From NCBI GenBank assembly GCA_963715025.1, contig CAVQQQ010000009.1, positions 1,426,001 through 1,490,000 of the forward strand: a stretch of DNA of 64,000 nucleotides, read 5' to 3'. The stretch's first letter is position 1; the number at the start of each line of letters is the position of its first letter. The translations under genes were made by a program, and so were the position numbers. The stretch comes from DASSJT01 sp963715025. GTDB taxonomy: Bacteria > Actinomycetota > Actinomycetes > Actinomycetales > Dermatophilaceae. Positions 1-8,940 of this stretch are shown here, one piece after another. The notes below the pieces were generated by a model. It saw only the letters and a list, made by a program, of their open reading frames with translations. It ran no database searches and had not been told where the DNA came from.

Positions 1-89
1 ACGCGCCCACCCTAGATGCCGCTGTCCTCACCGAGGGGCGGCGCTCCCTCCTTGGAGCCGCGGGTTTGAGGTGACCCCGCCCCCGGCTG

Positions 90-692
90 TCAGGCTCCGG
101 GCTCCGGGTAGGGCTGAAGCATGAACAGGAGCGAATAGGTGCGCCGCGGGGCACCGTCTGCGCCGACGACGTCATCCCGGGTGCGCTCGCGCCAGCCGTC
201 GGCAACCCCGTGGATCTCTGAGACCAGGACGTCCGCCTCGGTCGGAGTGAGCCGCAAGGCCATATCGGTGACAGTGACCCGGGCGTCGCCCTCGTCGTCG
301 TGCTGGAAGGCGCGCTCGACGAGCTCGTGCGCCCGGGCCGAGGACTGCTGCCGGAAGACGCGCACGGCCGCGTCGCCGCCCGGGGCCGTGGCGAGTTCGA
401 TCAGGTCGACGTTCAGCCCCTGGGGCGCAGTGACCCGCCAGACGCGATCCCGGCGGTCGCGGGCTTCCTCCGGCGCCTCCTCGACGAGGCCGTACTTGGC
501 CAGCTGGCGCAGGTGGAAGCTCGCCTGGTTGGCGGGGATTCCCAGTTCGCGGGCTATGTCTGCGGCCCGGGCGCCGCGGCGGGCAGCGACCTCGCTCAGG
601 ATGCGGCTGCGGATCGGGTGGGCGATGGCGCGCAGGACGGTCGGGTCGTGCACCGGGGTCGGGGAGGAGGTGGGTTCGGGCGGGCGCACCAT
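90..692 (-). CDS. ArsR-like winged-helix transcriptional regulator
   Basis: The product is a DNA-binding repressor of the ArsR/HTH_20 type, about 200 residues. A helix-turn-helix lies near residues 20-80, with RAADIARELGIPANQASFHL as the recognition region followed by LAKYGLVEE. The rest is an uncharacterised effector or dimer region. I chose the ATG at 692 (MVRPPEP) because the longer upstream reading would run through the divergent promoter. It is divergent from the MFS exporter at 776 across about 80 bp that hold a perfect inverted repeat, so the exporter is the obvious target (inference). The ligand is unknown. Confidence 0.85.
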   Translation of the reverse strand: MVRPPEPTSSPTPVHDPTVLRAIAHPIRSRILSEVAARRGARAADIARELGIPANQASFHLRQLAKYGLVEEAPEEARDRRDRVWRVTAPQGLNVDLIELATAPGGDAAVRVFRQQSSARAHELVERAFQHDDEGDARVTVTDMALRLTPTEADVLVSEIHGVADGWRERTRDDVVGADGAPRRTYSLLFMLQPYPEPGA

Positions 693-731
693 ATGGCGAG
701 TGTATGCCGGATTCGCACGGATACTCGCGCA

Positions 732-757
732 CGCACTATTGCGCACGTAATAGTGCG
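732..757. promoter_or_regulatory. Inverted-repeat operator between regulator and exporter
   Basis: CGCACTATT (732-740) and AATAGTGCG (749-757) form a perfect 9-bp inverted repeat with an 8-bp spacer, in the AT-richest part of the divergent region. A weak promoter reading toward the exporter (TTGCGC near 739, AAGATA near 759) overlaps it, as expected for a repressor site. The assignment to the adjacent ArsR-type protein is inferred. Confidence 0.5.
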
Positions 758-775
758 CAAGATATGGTGCGGAAT

Positions 776-2065
776 ATGGAAAGCCAGCACCCGCCCTTCC
801 GCAGCCACGACTTCACCCTCCTCTGGGTCGGCCAGACCGTCAGCGAGCTCGGCAGCCGAATGAGCATGTTCGTCTTTCCGCTCCTGGCCTGGCAGCTCAC
901 TCACTCCACCATGGCCGCGACCGTTGTCGAGGCCGCCCACCTACTGGGGGCGGCGGGGGCTCTGCTGCCCGCGGGCGTGCTCGCCGACCGCCTCGACCGG
1001 CGACTGATCATGCGGTTCACGAGCGGAACAGGCGCTCTGCTCTACGGCAGCCTCGTCGCCGCCGGCGCCCTGGGCCATCTGACGATGCCCCACCTCGTCT
1101 GCGTTGCTCTGCTTACCGGAGTGGGGACGGGTCTTTTCGGCCCGGCCGAGGCCTCAGCCGTCCGAAGCGTCGTGCCTGACGAGCACCTGGCAACGGCCCT
1201 CAGCCAGGTGCAGGCGCGCCAGCACGTGGCGGGGCTGCTGGGCGCACCGGTCGGCGGCGCCCTGTACGCCGTGGCACGTTGGGTCCCCTTCGCGGCTGAC
1301 GCGGTGTCCTTCGCCGTCTCGTGGGTGCTGCTGGGCCGGGTCCGAACGAACCTGTCGGCCGGACCCGCGGCCGGCAGCAGGCCCCGAGCGGCACAGGAGA
1401 TCCGCGAGGGTGTCGGGTTCATCATGTCCCGTCCCTTTTTCCGCACCCTCATGACGTGGTCGGCCCTGGTCAACCTCACGGTCAATGCCCTCGTGTTCGT
1501 AGCGCTGATCCGACTCATCCGCGCAGGTTTCCACCCGGCCGAGATCGGGCTCGTCGAGACGGCTGCCGGCGTGGCCGGCATCCTCGGGGCCCTCGCTGCG
1601 CCACGCATCATCGGGAGGTTCGCGACCGGACGTCTCACCATCCTCATTGCCTGGAGCCTCGTGCCGCTCGTCGTTCCCATGGTGCTGTGGAACCACCCCG
1701 CCGCCGTGGCCGCATCGCTGGCCGCGGGCCTTTTCCTCAACCCGGCTGGAAACGCGGGCATCGGTGCGTACCGGATGGCCGTCACACCGGACCGGCTACA
1801 GGGGCGGGTGGCATCGGCTTCGCAGTTCCTCGCTATGTCGGCCATGCCTCTCGCGCCGGTCGTCGGCGGCGCGCTGCTGGCGTGGCTGGGAGGGCCGGCG
1901 GCCATTGCCGCACTCGGGTTGCTCACCGGGGCCGCCGCGCTCGTCCTGACGCTCAGCCGTGCGGTCCGGTCATTGCCGCGGCCAGTGGTCTGGAGGGCCG
2001 AACTGCAGCGGCGGGCGCAGACTGCGCACGGTCCGGTGCCCGCGGCCGGCGGCTCGGGTGCATGA
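776..2065 (+). CDS. MFS family exporter
   Basis: This is a major facilitator transporter of about 430 residues with the usual twelve hydrophobic segments. It resembles the enterobactin-exporter/MFS_3 group: the N-terminus LLWVGQTVSELGSRMS and the loop LADRLDRRLIMR after the second membrane segment are typical. It probably exports a drug or toxic small molecule by proton antiport; the substrate cannot be read from sequence. The start at ATG 776 (MESQ) fits the family N-terminus, and ATG 764 is an alternative. Neither has a clear Shine-Dalgarno, so translation may be leaderless. It is probably controlled by the divergent ArsR-type regulator. Confidence 0.9.
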   Translation: MESQHPPFRSHDFTLLWVGQTVSELGSRMSMFVFPLLAWQLTHSTMAATVVEAAHLLGAAGALLPAGVLADRLDRRLIMRFTSGTGALLYGSLVAAGALGHLTMPHLVCVALLTGVGTGLFGPAEASAVRSVVPDEHLATALSQVQARQHVAGLLGAPVGGALYAVARWVPFAADAVSFAVSWVLLGRVRTNLSAGPAAGSRPRAAQEIREGVGFIMSRPFFRTLMTWSALVNLTVNALVFVALIRLIRAGFHPAEIGLVETAAGVAGILGALAAPRIIGRFATGRLTILIAWSLVPLVVPMVLWNHPAAVAASLAAGLFLNPAGNAGIGAYRMAVTPDRLQGRVASASQFLAMSAMPLAPVVGGALLAWLGGPAAIAALGLLTGAAALVLTLSRAVRSLPRPVVWRAELQRRAQTAHGPVPAAGGSGA

Positions 2066-2113
2066 CCGGAGCCGCCCGGAATGCAGGCATCCGGCTGGAT
2101 AGGCTTGGGGTCT

Positions 2114-2680
2114 GTGACCGACATCGCCAGCAGCATCGACACTGATCGAGCCCGCCTCCTCGACATCATCAAGGAGAAGGCCATCGTGCACGGACGGGTG
2201 ACGCTCTCGTCGGGACGGCAGGCCGACTACTACGTCGACCTGCGCCGCATCACCCTCGACGGCGAGGCCGCTCCGCTGGTCGGGCGGGTCATGACGGATC
2301 TGGTCAGGGACCTCGACTTCGACGCTGTCGGCGGCTTGACCCTGGGTGCCGACCCGGTGGCCACGAGCATGGTCCACGCTCGGGCTGCGGCCGGTGGGCG
2401 GCTGGACGCCTTCGTGGTGCGCAAGGCCGGAAAGGCGCACGGCCTCCAGCAGCGCATCGAGGGTCCCTCGATCCACGGCCGCCGGGTGCTCATCGTGGAG
2501 GACACCTCGACCACAGGGGCGTCCCCGCTCGAGGCGGCCACCGCCGCGCGGGAGGCCGGTGCCGAGGTGGTCGCTGTGGCCACGATCGCAGACCGCGCGA
2601 CAGGAGCGGCCGAGAAGTTCGCCGAAGCCGGGCTGGAGTACCGATACGTCTACAGCCTCCAGGAGCTGGGACTGGCCTGA
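2114..2680 (+). CDS. pyrE: Orotate phosphoribosyltransferase
   Basis: PyrE converts orotate and PRPP to OMP in pyrimidine synthesis. The PRPP-binding signature VLIVEDTSTTG sits near residue 125, and VTLSSGRQADYYVDLR near the N-terminus is the typical orotate-side motif. GTG 2114 (VTDIASS) gives about 188 residues, the normal family length; a start at 2081 would add an atypical extension. It lies 49 bp after the exporter and may share its transcript, but the functions are unrelated. Confidence 0.93.
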   Translation: MTDIASSIDTDRARLLDIIKEKAIVHGRVTLSSGRQADYYVDLRRITLDGEAAPLVGRVMTDLVRDLDFDAVGGLTLGADPVATSMVHARAAAGGRLDAFVVRKAGKAHGLQQRIEGPSIHGRRVLIVEDTSTTGASPLEAATAAREAGAEVVAVATIADRATGAAEKFAEAGLEYRYVYSLQELGLA

Positions 2681-2782
2681 CCACGGGAGCCGGCCCACCG
2701 GCATACCCGCAATCGGTCTCGATAACAGGCTGCGCGCATAGGATCGGCCTGACGAGCGTGCACACCGAGATGGGGAGTCCCT

Positions 2783-3508
2783 ATGTGGATCGCATTGATC
2801 GTGATCGGCGTCATCATCGTGCTGCTGATCCTGTGGGCCGTGGGGGTCTACAACGGCCTGGTCAAACTGCGCAACCTGGTGCAGGAGGCCTGGCGCCAGA
2901 TCGACGTCGAGCTCAAGCGCCGGCATGACCTGATCGGCAACCTCGTCGAGACGGTCAAGGGCTATGCCGCTCATGAGCGGGGCACGCTCGAGGACGTCAT
3001 GAAGGCCCGCTCGGCCGCCATGGTCGGTGGGCAGAGTCCGGCACAGCAGGCCCAGAGCGAGGGTCTGCTCTCCCAGGCGCTCGGCCGCCTCATCGCCGTC
3101 GCCGAGGCTTACCCCGACCTCAAGGCCAACCAGAACTTCCTCGCGCTCCAGGCCGAGCTGACGTCCACCGAGGACCGCATCGCCTCGGCGCGGCGCTACT
3201 ACAACGCCAATGTCCGCGAGCTCAACACCCGTGTGGAGACCGTGCCCAGCAACGTCGTGGCCGGCATGTTCAACATCGGCCGGGCCGAGTACTTCGAGGT
3301 CGAGGGCGAGGAGCGAGAGGCCGTCCGGGTCGACTTCGGGCAGCGGGAGGCGACGATCCCACCCCCCAGCGGATATGCCGGTGGGTCGTCTGCCGGCACA
3401 CCGCCGGCTCCCGGCGGCCCGTTCGCTCCTGGCGGCCCGGTTGCCGACAGCACGGGCGCGGCGGCTCCCGACCGCATGGCCGGGCCGGGCGACACCCCCG
3501 CGTCCTGA
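2783..3508 (+). CDS. LemA family membrane protein
   Basis: This is a LemA protein. One N-terminal membrane segment (about residues 2-25) is followed by the family core VKLRNLVQEAWRQIDVELKR and a long alpha-helical bundle ending near residue 190. The last 50 residues are a Gly/Pro/Ala-rich disordered tail, unlike the compact ends of many homologues. A GGGGAG Shine-Dalgarno lies 6-10 nt before ATG 2783. The molecular role of LemA is poorly defined. It is often found beside TPM-domain proteins, but none is present here. Confidence 0.93.
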   Translation: MWIALIVIGVIIVLLILWAVGVYNGLVKLRNLVQEAWRQIDVELKRRHDLIGNLVETVKGYAAHERGTLEDVMKARSAAMVGGQSPAQQAQSEGLLSQALGRLIAVAEAYPDLKANQNFLALQAELTSTEDRIASARRYYNANVRELNTRVETVPSNVVAGMFNIGRAEYFEVEGEEREAVRVDFGQREATIPPPSGYAGGSSAGTPPAPGGPFAPGGPVADSTGAAAPDRMAGPGDTPAS

Positions 3509-3526
3509 GCCAAGCCCGGTCCGACC

Positions 3527-4960
3527 GTGCTGGAGACCGCTGGGGTCAGCGCGTTCCGCGACGACGCGCTGGGCGACGGCGACGCGACAGAGGTGACGCA
3601 TCGCATCGCCGCGCGCGAGGTGTCTCCCGCCGAAGTGGTGGCTGCCGCCATCGAGCGGGCCCAGGCGGTCGACCCGATCCTGCACGGCCTGGTGTGGCCG
3701 GACTTCGAGCGGGCGAGGCAGCGAGCCCGCAGACCCCTGCCTGCCGGGGTCTTCACAGGAGTGCCGACCGTCGTCAAGGACAACGTCGCGCTCGCCGGGC
3801 TTCCGCAGTGCGAGGGCTCTCGCGCCGTCGCGCCAGTTCCGGTGGAGCGCGACGGGGCCTTCGTGCGCCAGTACCTGGCCCTCGGTGTGGTGCCGATCGG
3901 CAAGTCGGCCATGCCGGAGTTCGGGTTCAGCGCCTCGACCGAGTTCGTGGGCCGCGCGCCGACCCGCAACCCGTGGAACCCTGCCTACTCGGCGGGTGCG
4001 TCCTCCGGGGGCTCGGCCGCTCTCGTTGCAGCGGGCGTCGTGCCCCTCGCCCATGCCAATGACGGGGGCGGCTCGATTCGCATCCCGGCCGCTGCCTGCG
4101 GTCTGGTCGGCCTCAAGCCGACACGCGACCGGCTGCGCACCGACGAGGGCCATGGCGCCCTGCCGATCCGGATCGTCGCCGAGGGAGTCCTGGCGCGAAG
4201 CGTGCGCGACGTCGCGGGGTTCTTCGCCGGGGCCGAGTCGGTGTGGCGGAACCCGAAGCTGCCGCGAATCGGCCAGGTGACGGCCCCACTCGACCGGCCG
4301 CTCCGGATCGGCGTGCTCGCCGACTCGCCCGCCACGCCGCCGACGGACCCGCCCACCCGCGCCGTACTCGAGCAGACCATCGGCCTGCTGGAGTCCCTGG
4401 GACACCACCTCGAGCCGGTGGGGGTCGTCGTGCCGAGCTGGTTCGCCCGCGACTTCGCGTCGTACTGGGCCCTGCTCGGCTGGGGCGCCCTGACCCGAGG
4501 CGCCAAGCTGTACCCGCAGGGCTTCGACCCGAGCAAGCTCGAGCCGCTGACGCTCGGCCTGGCCGAGGCCTTCCGCCGGGAGAGGCGCCGCGCGCCCATC
4601 GTGCTGGCGCGGCTGCGGTCCATGGGGGCTCGGTACGACCGCCAGTTCCGCCGCTACGACGTGCTCTTGTCACCCGTGCTGTCCCACGCGACGCCGCTGC
4701 TGGGTCACCTGGCGGCCGACCAGGACTTCGAGACCCACTTCCAGCGGCTGCTCGACTACGTCGGTTTCACGCCAGTGCACAACGCCGCGGGTGCGCCCGG
4801 CATCTCGCTCCCGCTCGGTGCGACCGCTGAGGGTATGCCGGTCGGCATGCATTTCTCGTCGAAGCGCGGCGCCGATGCCCTGCTCCTGGAACTCGCCCTG
4901 CAGCTCGAGGCCGCGCACCCCTGGCGCCGCCTCCAGGACTCCGACCCCTTTAGCGGGTGA
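3527..4960 (+). CDS. Amidase signature family hydrolase
   Basis: This is an amidase of the Ser-cisSer-Lys class, 477 residues. The catalytic Lys is in PTVVKDN (about residue 85). The signature region SAGASSGGSAALVAAG near 163-178 carries the bridging serine, and the nucleophile serine is in NDGGGSIRIPAAACG near 184-198. It hydrolyses a carboxamide; the substrate is undetermined. The GTG start at 3527 follows lemA by 18 bp, so the two may be co-transcribed. It is complete and of normal length. Confidence 0.92.
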   Translation: MLETAGVSAFRDDALGDGDATEVTHRIAAREVSPAEVVAAAIERAQAVDPILHGLVWPDFERARQRARRPLPAGVFTGVPTVVKDNVALAGLPQCEGSRAVAPVPVERDGAFVRQYLALGVVPIGKSAMPEFGFSASTEFVGRAPTRNPWNPAYSAGASSGGSAALVAAGVVPLAHANDGGGSIRIPAAACGLVGLKPTRDRLRTDEGHGALPIRIVAEGVLARSVRDVAGFFAGAESVWRNPKLPRIGQVTAPLDRPLRIGVLADSPATPPTDPPTRAVLEQTIGLLESLGHHLEPVGVVVPSWFARDFASYWALLGWGALTRGAKLYPQGFDPSKLEPLTLGLAEAFRRERRRAPIVLARLRSMGARYDRQFRRYDVLLSPVLSHATPLLGHLAADQDFETHFQRLLDYVGFTPVHNAAGAPGISLPLGATAEGMPVGMHFSSKRGADALLLELALQLEAAHPWRRLQDSDPFSG

Positions 4961-4978
4961 CCCGATGAGGGCTCGGCC

Positions 4979-5296
4979 GTGGCGGGTCAACCGGTCGAGG
5001 TCCTGGTGCACGCGATCCGCGCAGCAGCGCGCGGCGAGATGGTGCTCGCCCCTCCGGTGGTCGCCAAGCTGGCCGACCGCATGCGCGCACCGGCCACGCC
5101 GGTGCTCACGCCGCGCGAGCTCGACGTGCTGGGCGGCGTGGCCCGGGGGCTCTCCAACGCCGAGGTGGGAGCGGAGCTCCACATCGGCGAGGCCACGGTC
5201 AAGACCCACCTGGTCCGAGTCTTCGAGAAGCTCCAGGTGTCCGACCGGACGGCCGCCGTCACCGCGGCATACCGACTGGGTCTTCTCTCGCTCTGA
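4979..5296 (+). pseudogene. Remnant of a NarL/LuxR response regulator (HTH only)
   Basis: The readable 105 residues begin with what looks like the last helix of a receiver domain (PVEVLVHAIRAAARGEMVL). They continue into a complete LuxR-type helix-turn-helix (LTPRELDVLGGVARGLSNAE, then ATVKTHLVRVFEKLQVSDRT). The phosphoacceptor receiver domain of about 110 residues that normally precedes this is absent, because the amidase ends only 18 bp upstream. It is probably the scar of a deletion. A small HTH-only protein starting at GTG 4979 is possible, but there is no good ribosome site. Confidence 0.7.
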
Positions 5297-5308
5297 GCGG
5301 AAGCCGCT

Positions 5309-5971
5309 TCAGCGCAGCTCGGCCGCGGCGACCGCGAGGTCCGACACCAGCGCCCTGAAGTCTTCCCGGCGGGTACGCGACCGGAGCACCGACGACGGGT
5401 GCACGGTGGCCACGAGCCAGTCGGCTAGCCCCTCCGGCGCCTCCAGCACCCGGCCTCGCTGGGCGGTGACGCGGAACGACGACCCCAGGAGTGACTGCCC
5501 AGCTACGGCCCCGAGCGCGACGATCCCCTGGGGCCGCAGGACATCCAGTTCTGACAGCAGCCACGGCTGGCAGGCGGCCACCTGCCAGCGGGCCGGGCTT
5601 TCGTGGATGCGCCGCTTGCCCTTGGCCGCGAACCGGAAGTGCTTGACCGCATTGGTGAGGTAGACGCGGTCGCGCTCGATCCCGGCCTCCTCGAGGGCCC
5701 GGTCAAGGAGTCGGCCGGCAGGCCCCACGAACGGCTCTCCCGCGCGGTCCTCCACGTCGCCCGGCTGTTCGCCCACAAGCACGAGTGTCGGATTCGCGGC
5801 CCCCTCGCCGAACACCGCCTGGGTCGCGTGCTCGAACAGGTCGCACCCCCGGCACTCCTGGACCGCCGCCCGCAGCCGCTTGAGGTCGCGCTTCTCCGGG
5901 AGGTACGCGGCGGCCCCCGGATCCGCCGCTGTCGCGCGGGCGGAAGAAGAGGTACTACGTGCGGGACCCAT
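5309..5971 (-). CDS. udgX: UdgX-type uracil-DNA glycosylase
   Basis: This 220-residue protein is a uracil-DNA glycosylase of the UdgX branch. It has motif A GEQPGDVED (67-75), the UdgX-specific insertion GKRRIHESP with KRRIH at 119-123, and motif B HPSSVLR (191-197). In characterised mycobacterial UdgX, the His of KRRIH becomes covalently linked to DNA at the uracil site (established knowledge); the matching residue here is His123. Iron-sulfur ligands are visible as CRGC (40-43) and Cys134. The Cys that family-4 enzymes carry in KCRP is replaced by His111 (VKHFRF). It is the last gene of a reverse-strand run after dedA. Confidence 0.9.
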   Translation of the reverse strand: MGPARSTSSSARATAADPGAAAYLPEKRDLKRLRAAVQECRGCDLFEHATQAVFGEGAANPTLVLVGEQPGDVEDRAGEPFVGPAGRLLDRALEEAGIERDRVYLTNAVKHFRFAAKGKRRIHESPARWQVAACQPWLLSELDVLRPQGIVALGAVAGQSLLGSSFRVTAQRGRVLEAPEGLADWLVATVHPSSVLRSRTRREDFRALVSDLAVAAAELR

Positions 5972-6074
5972 GCGAGCGTCCTACCCAGCGCGCGCCCGTC
6001 GTATGCCGTCGTGACCTCAGCGTGCCCATGCGTCACACCTGCCCCAAGGCCCCGGGACGAGGTGCAGCGGCGGC

Positions 6075-6752
6075 TTAGTTCTCGACGCTCTCCTGCGCTT
6101 CCTCGGCTGCGGCCGCCAGGGCGCCCGCAGCGCGGGAGGCCCGGCGGGCTCTCAGCAGCTCGATGCCCATCGGCACCACCGAAATCGCCACGATCACGAT
6201 GATCGCCAGCTCCAACCTCGTCTTGAGGATGGGGAACGCCTGGCCCAGGGTGTAGCCGAGCAGGGTGATGCCGGTCGCCCACAGCACGGCGCCGACCCCG
6301 CTCCAGGTGAAGAAGTGGCGCCGGTCCATGCGCCCGGCTCCGGCGACGACGGTGATGAACGTGCGCACGATCGGCACGAAGCGCCCCAGCACCAGGGCCC
6401 GCGCGCCGTACCGCTCGAAGAACGCGTGCGTCTCGTCGAAGTACCGCTGCTTGATGATCCGCCCGTCCCGGCGGTACAGCGACAACCCGGCCACGCGGCC
6501 GATCTCGTACCCGACCACGTTGCCCAGGAAGGCCGCTGCCGACAGGATCGCGCACGCTGCGACCAGGTTGATGTGCAGTGACCCCTCGGCGATGAACAGC
6601 CCGACCGCGAACAGGAGCGAGTCACCGGGAAGGATGGGGAACAGCAGCCCGCACTCGGCGAAGACGATCGCCACGCTCACCCAGAAGAACTGCGCGCCGA
6701 ACTGCTCGAGCAGCCACTGAGGGTCCATCCAGCTGGGTCCGAGAGAATGCAT
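6075..6752 (-). CDS. DedA family membrane protein
   Basis: This is a DedA/VTT-domain integral membrane protein of 225 residues. Diagnostic segments are ECGLLFPILPGDSLLF near residues 33-48 and the re-entrant loop GRFVPIVRTFITVVAGAGRM near 125-144. The family includes undecaprenyl-phosphate and lipid flippases that use the proton gradient; the substrate here is not known. ATG 6752 is taken as the start, and ATG 6728 (MDPQW) is also plausible. The C-terminus is an Ala/Glu-rich cytoplasmic tail. Confidence 0.93.
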   Translation of the reverse strand: MHSLGPSWMDPQWLLEQFGAQFFWVSVAIVFAECGLLFPILPGDSLLFAVGLFIAEGSLHINLVAACAILSAAAFLGNVVGYEIGRVAGLSLYRRDGRIIKQRYFDETHAFFERYGARALVLGRFVPIVRTFITVVAGAGRMDRRHFFTWSGVGAVLWATGITLLGYTLGQAFPILKTRLELAIIVIVAISVVPMGIELLRARRASRAAGALAAAAEEAQESVEN

Positions 6753-6893
6753 GCCGCACAGGGTATGCCGTGCGGCTGGGTGTGCCCTGGCCGCCTGCTG
6801 GGTGCGCCCGCGCCAGCCGACACAGGCGGGGTATGCCGTGAGCGTGGCTCCGCCCCAGTCGTCACCTGTGTGGCGCCAGCGGATCCGGACGAG
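6753..6893. repeat. Gap holding two copies of the GTATGCCGTG repeat
   Basis: This 141-bp gap separates the ribosomal protection gene from dedA. It contains two same-orientation GTATGCCGTG copies (6763-6772 and 6831-6840) 68 bp apart. I see no clear promoter or terminator in it. Confidence 0.6.
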
Positions 6894-8819
6894 TCAGACC
6901 GCCGGCCAGCTGCGCTGGATGCGGGTCCAGTCGCCGATCTGCGCGAACGGGTCGGGGTGCACGCGCGGCCGGGTTGGCGGCGGACCTGACACTGGGGCGT
7001 AGTGGTCCAGAACCGAGGTGAACCCGCCCTCGCCGCGCGTGAGGTGGGGGACCCGCTGCTGCAGGGCGTGGACAGCGTCGGCGGGCACCTCGCCGACGAG
7101 CACCGCCGCAGCGCCTCGGACCCTCGTCTCCAGCGGCACCGCGCGGTGGCGCGACAGTTCGGCGAGGACCGCGCCGAGGAGGTCGTCCGGCACCTCGAGC
7201 TCGAACCGGTGGACGGGTGCGCAGACGGCGGTGCCGGCCCGGGTGAGGGCCTGGGCGAGGACGAGCCGGGCGAGGCTGCGGAAGTCGGCCGCCGTGCTCG
7301 ACATCGCCTTGTCGAAGGTCCCATGCGCATGGCTCTGCCGGGGGTAGTACCCCGAGTGGGTCACGACGACGCGGGCGTCAGGCACGAGCCAGCCGTGCAC
7401 GCCCTCCGCGAGCGTGGCGCGGACGCCCTCTCGGACCGCCGTGAAGAACGCCGGCGGCATCGACCCGAGCTCCACCTCGAGCGCGACGTCCACCCCGGCG
7501 CCGACCTCCGCCGGCTCGACCCGCAGTCCCACCGTGGCGAGGAACGGATTGGGCCGCACGGCCACGACCTGGGCCGCGGCGCCGGTCCCGCGCACTCGCT
7601 CGACGCAGATGCTCGTCGTGGGCCGGAACGTCACGTCGAGGCCGTACTCCTCCGCGAGGACCGCGGCGACCACCTCCTTCTGCACCTCGCCGTAGAGCGA
7701 GACGGCGATCTCACGGCGGGCATCGTCGCGTCGCAGGTCGATGAGCGGGTCCTGGTCGGCGAGATCGGTGAGGGCCGCGTACAGCGACCCCACCCGGCTG
7801 GGGTCCACCGGGTCGACCACCGTCTCCAGGCTGGGCCGGGCGAACTGCGGCAGGCCTGCGCCGCGGCGACGTCCCTCGCGGTCCGGTCCGAACCGGTCCG
7901 GGCCAAACCGGTCGCCGGTCCGCGCCCGGGACAGCCCGCTGAGCGCGACGATCCGGCCGGCATCGGCACTCGGGGTGACCGCGAGCCCGCCGCGCTCGAA
8001 CACCCGCAGCCCGGTGACCCGCTCGGCGGGGTGACCATCCACGGCCACCCGGTCGCGCACCCGCAGGGAACCCGAACGGAGCCGCGCGAGGACGGTCCGC
8101 TCGCCCGTGGCTTCGCGCTCCACCTTGAACACCACGCCGCTGGCTGCCGCGTCCTTCGGCGGCTGGCGCTGCGGCAGGAGGGCGGTGAGAACGTCGAGCA
8201 GATCGCGGACCCCGGCACCGGTGATCGCGGACCCGAACACCACGGGGACGGTGCCCGCGGTGCGGGCCCGCATGCGCAGCTCGCGCAGCTCGGTGAGCCC
8301 GATCCCGAACCCTTGGTATGCCGCGGCCCGTGTCCCCGGGTCGTCCACCTGCCCGAGCGCGATGGCGTCCGGGGTCAGCCGCGCGGCCACCTCGCCGAGG
8401 ACCTTCTCGGGGTCGGCCCCGGCGCGGTCGACCTTGTTGACGAAGATGACGGTGGGCAGTCGCAGCCGCTGCAGCGCCCTCATGAGCACGAGGGTCTGCG
8501 CCTGCACGCCCTCGACCGCGGACACGACGAGGACCGCGGCGTCGAGCACGCCGAGGGCCCGCTCCACCTCGGCGATGAAGTCGGAGTGCCCGGGTGTGTC
8601 GATGAGGTTGACCGTCGTGCCGCGCCACTCGAAGGAGACGACCGCCGATCGGATGGTGATGCCGCGCCGGCGCTCCAGCTCCATCGTGTCGGTCTGCGTC
8701 GTGCCCTGCAGGACGCTGCCGGGCACGTCGAGCACCCCGGCCTCGTAGAGGACGCGTTCGGTCAGGCTGGTCTTGCCGGCGTCAACATGCGCGATGATCC
8801 CGAGGTTCAGCGTGCGCAC
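6894..8819 (-). CDS. TetM/OtrA-like ribosomal protection GTPase
   Basis: This 641-residue translational GTPase has the EF-G-like architecture of tetracycline ribosomal protection proteins. G1 is AHVDAGKTSL (10-19), the switch region contains RRRGITI, G3 is DTPGHSDF and G4 is NKVDRAGA. The domain IV tip has GTFDKAMSSTAADFRSLARL, close to the loop TetM-type proteins insert into the decoding centre. By family it should dislodge tetracycline or act as a housekeeping ribosome-rescue factor; chromosomal actinobacterial homologues are common and not all give resistance. A short in-frame repeat (FGPDRFGPDR) lies near residue 305. GTG 8819 has AAGG six bases upstream. Confidence 0.87.
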   Translation of the reverse strand: MRTLNLGIIAHVDAGKTSLTERVLYEAGVLDVPGSVLQGTTQTDTMELERRRGITIRSAVVSFEWRGTTVNLIDTPGHSDFIAEVERALGVLDAAVLVVSAVEGVQAQTLVLMRALQRLRLPTVIFVNKVDRAGADPEKVLGEVAARLTPDAIALGQVDDPGTRAAAYQGFGIGLTELRELRMRARTAGTVPVVFGSAITGAGVRDLLDVLTALLPQRQPPKDAAASGVVFKVEREATGERTVLARLRSGSLRVRDRVAVDGHPAERVTGLRVFERGGLAVTPSADAGRIVALSGLSRARTGDRFGPDRFGPDREGRRRGAGLPQFARPSLETVVDPVDPSRVGSLYAALTDLADQDPLIDLRRDDARREIAVSLYGEVQKEVVAAVLAEEYGLDVTFRPTTSICVERVRGTGAAAQVVAVRPNPFLATVGLRVEPAEVGAGVDVALEVELGSMPPAFFTAVREGVRATLAEGVHGWLVPDARVVVTHSGYYPRQSHAHGTFDKAMSSTAADFRSLARLVLAQALTRAGTAVCAPVHRFELEVPDDLLGAVLAELSRHRAVPLETRVRGAAAVLVGEVPADAVHALQQRVPHLTRGEGGFTSVLDHYAPVSGPPPTRPRVHPDPFAQIGDWTRIQRSWPAV

Positions 8820-8877
8820 AAGCCTTCACATCCATTCGGTGGGCGGGTACCGGGCGGGACGTGAAAGCAGCTCGCAT
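8782..8877 (-). CDS. Putative 31-codon leader peptide upstream of the ribosomal protection gene
   Basis: A reading frame starting at ATG 8877 (MRAAFTSRPVPAHRMDVKAC...) has a GAGAGAG ribosome site 7-8 nt upstream. It runs 31 codons and overlaps the first 38 nt of the GTPase gene in another frame. Position, ribosome site and overlap fit a regulatory leader that senses ribosome stalling, as known for other ribosome-targeting resistance genes. Assignment as a translated leader is inference. Confidence 0.35.
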   Translation of the reverse strand: MRAAFTSRPVPAHRMDVKACAHAEPRDHRAC

Positions 8878-8940
8878 TGGTGTCTCTCTCTGGATTGGGG
8901 ACCTGCTGGCTCCTCCATGGCAGCAGGCCCGCCACGTCAC

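Noticed and set aside
1970..4408. 812-codon open frame on the reverse strand
   Set aside because: It is antisense to pyrE, lemA and the amidase gene and has no recognisable domain.
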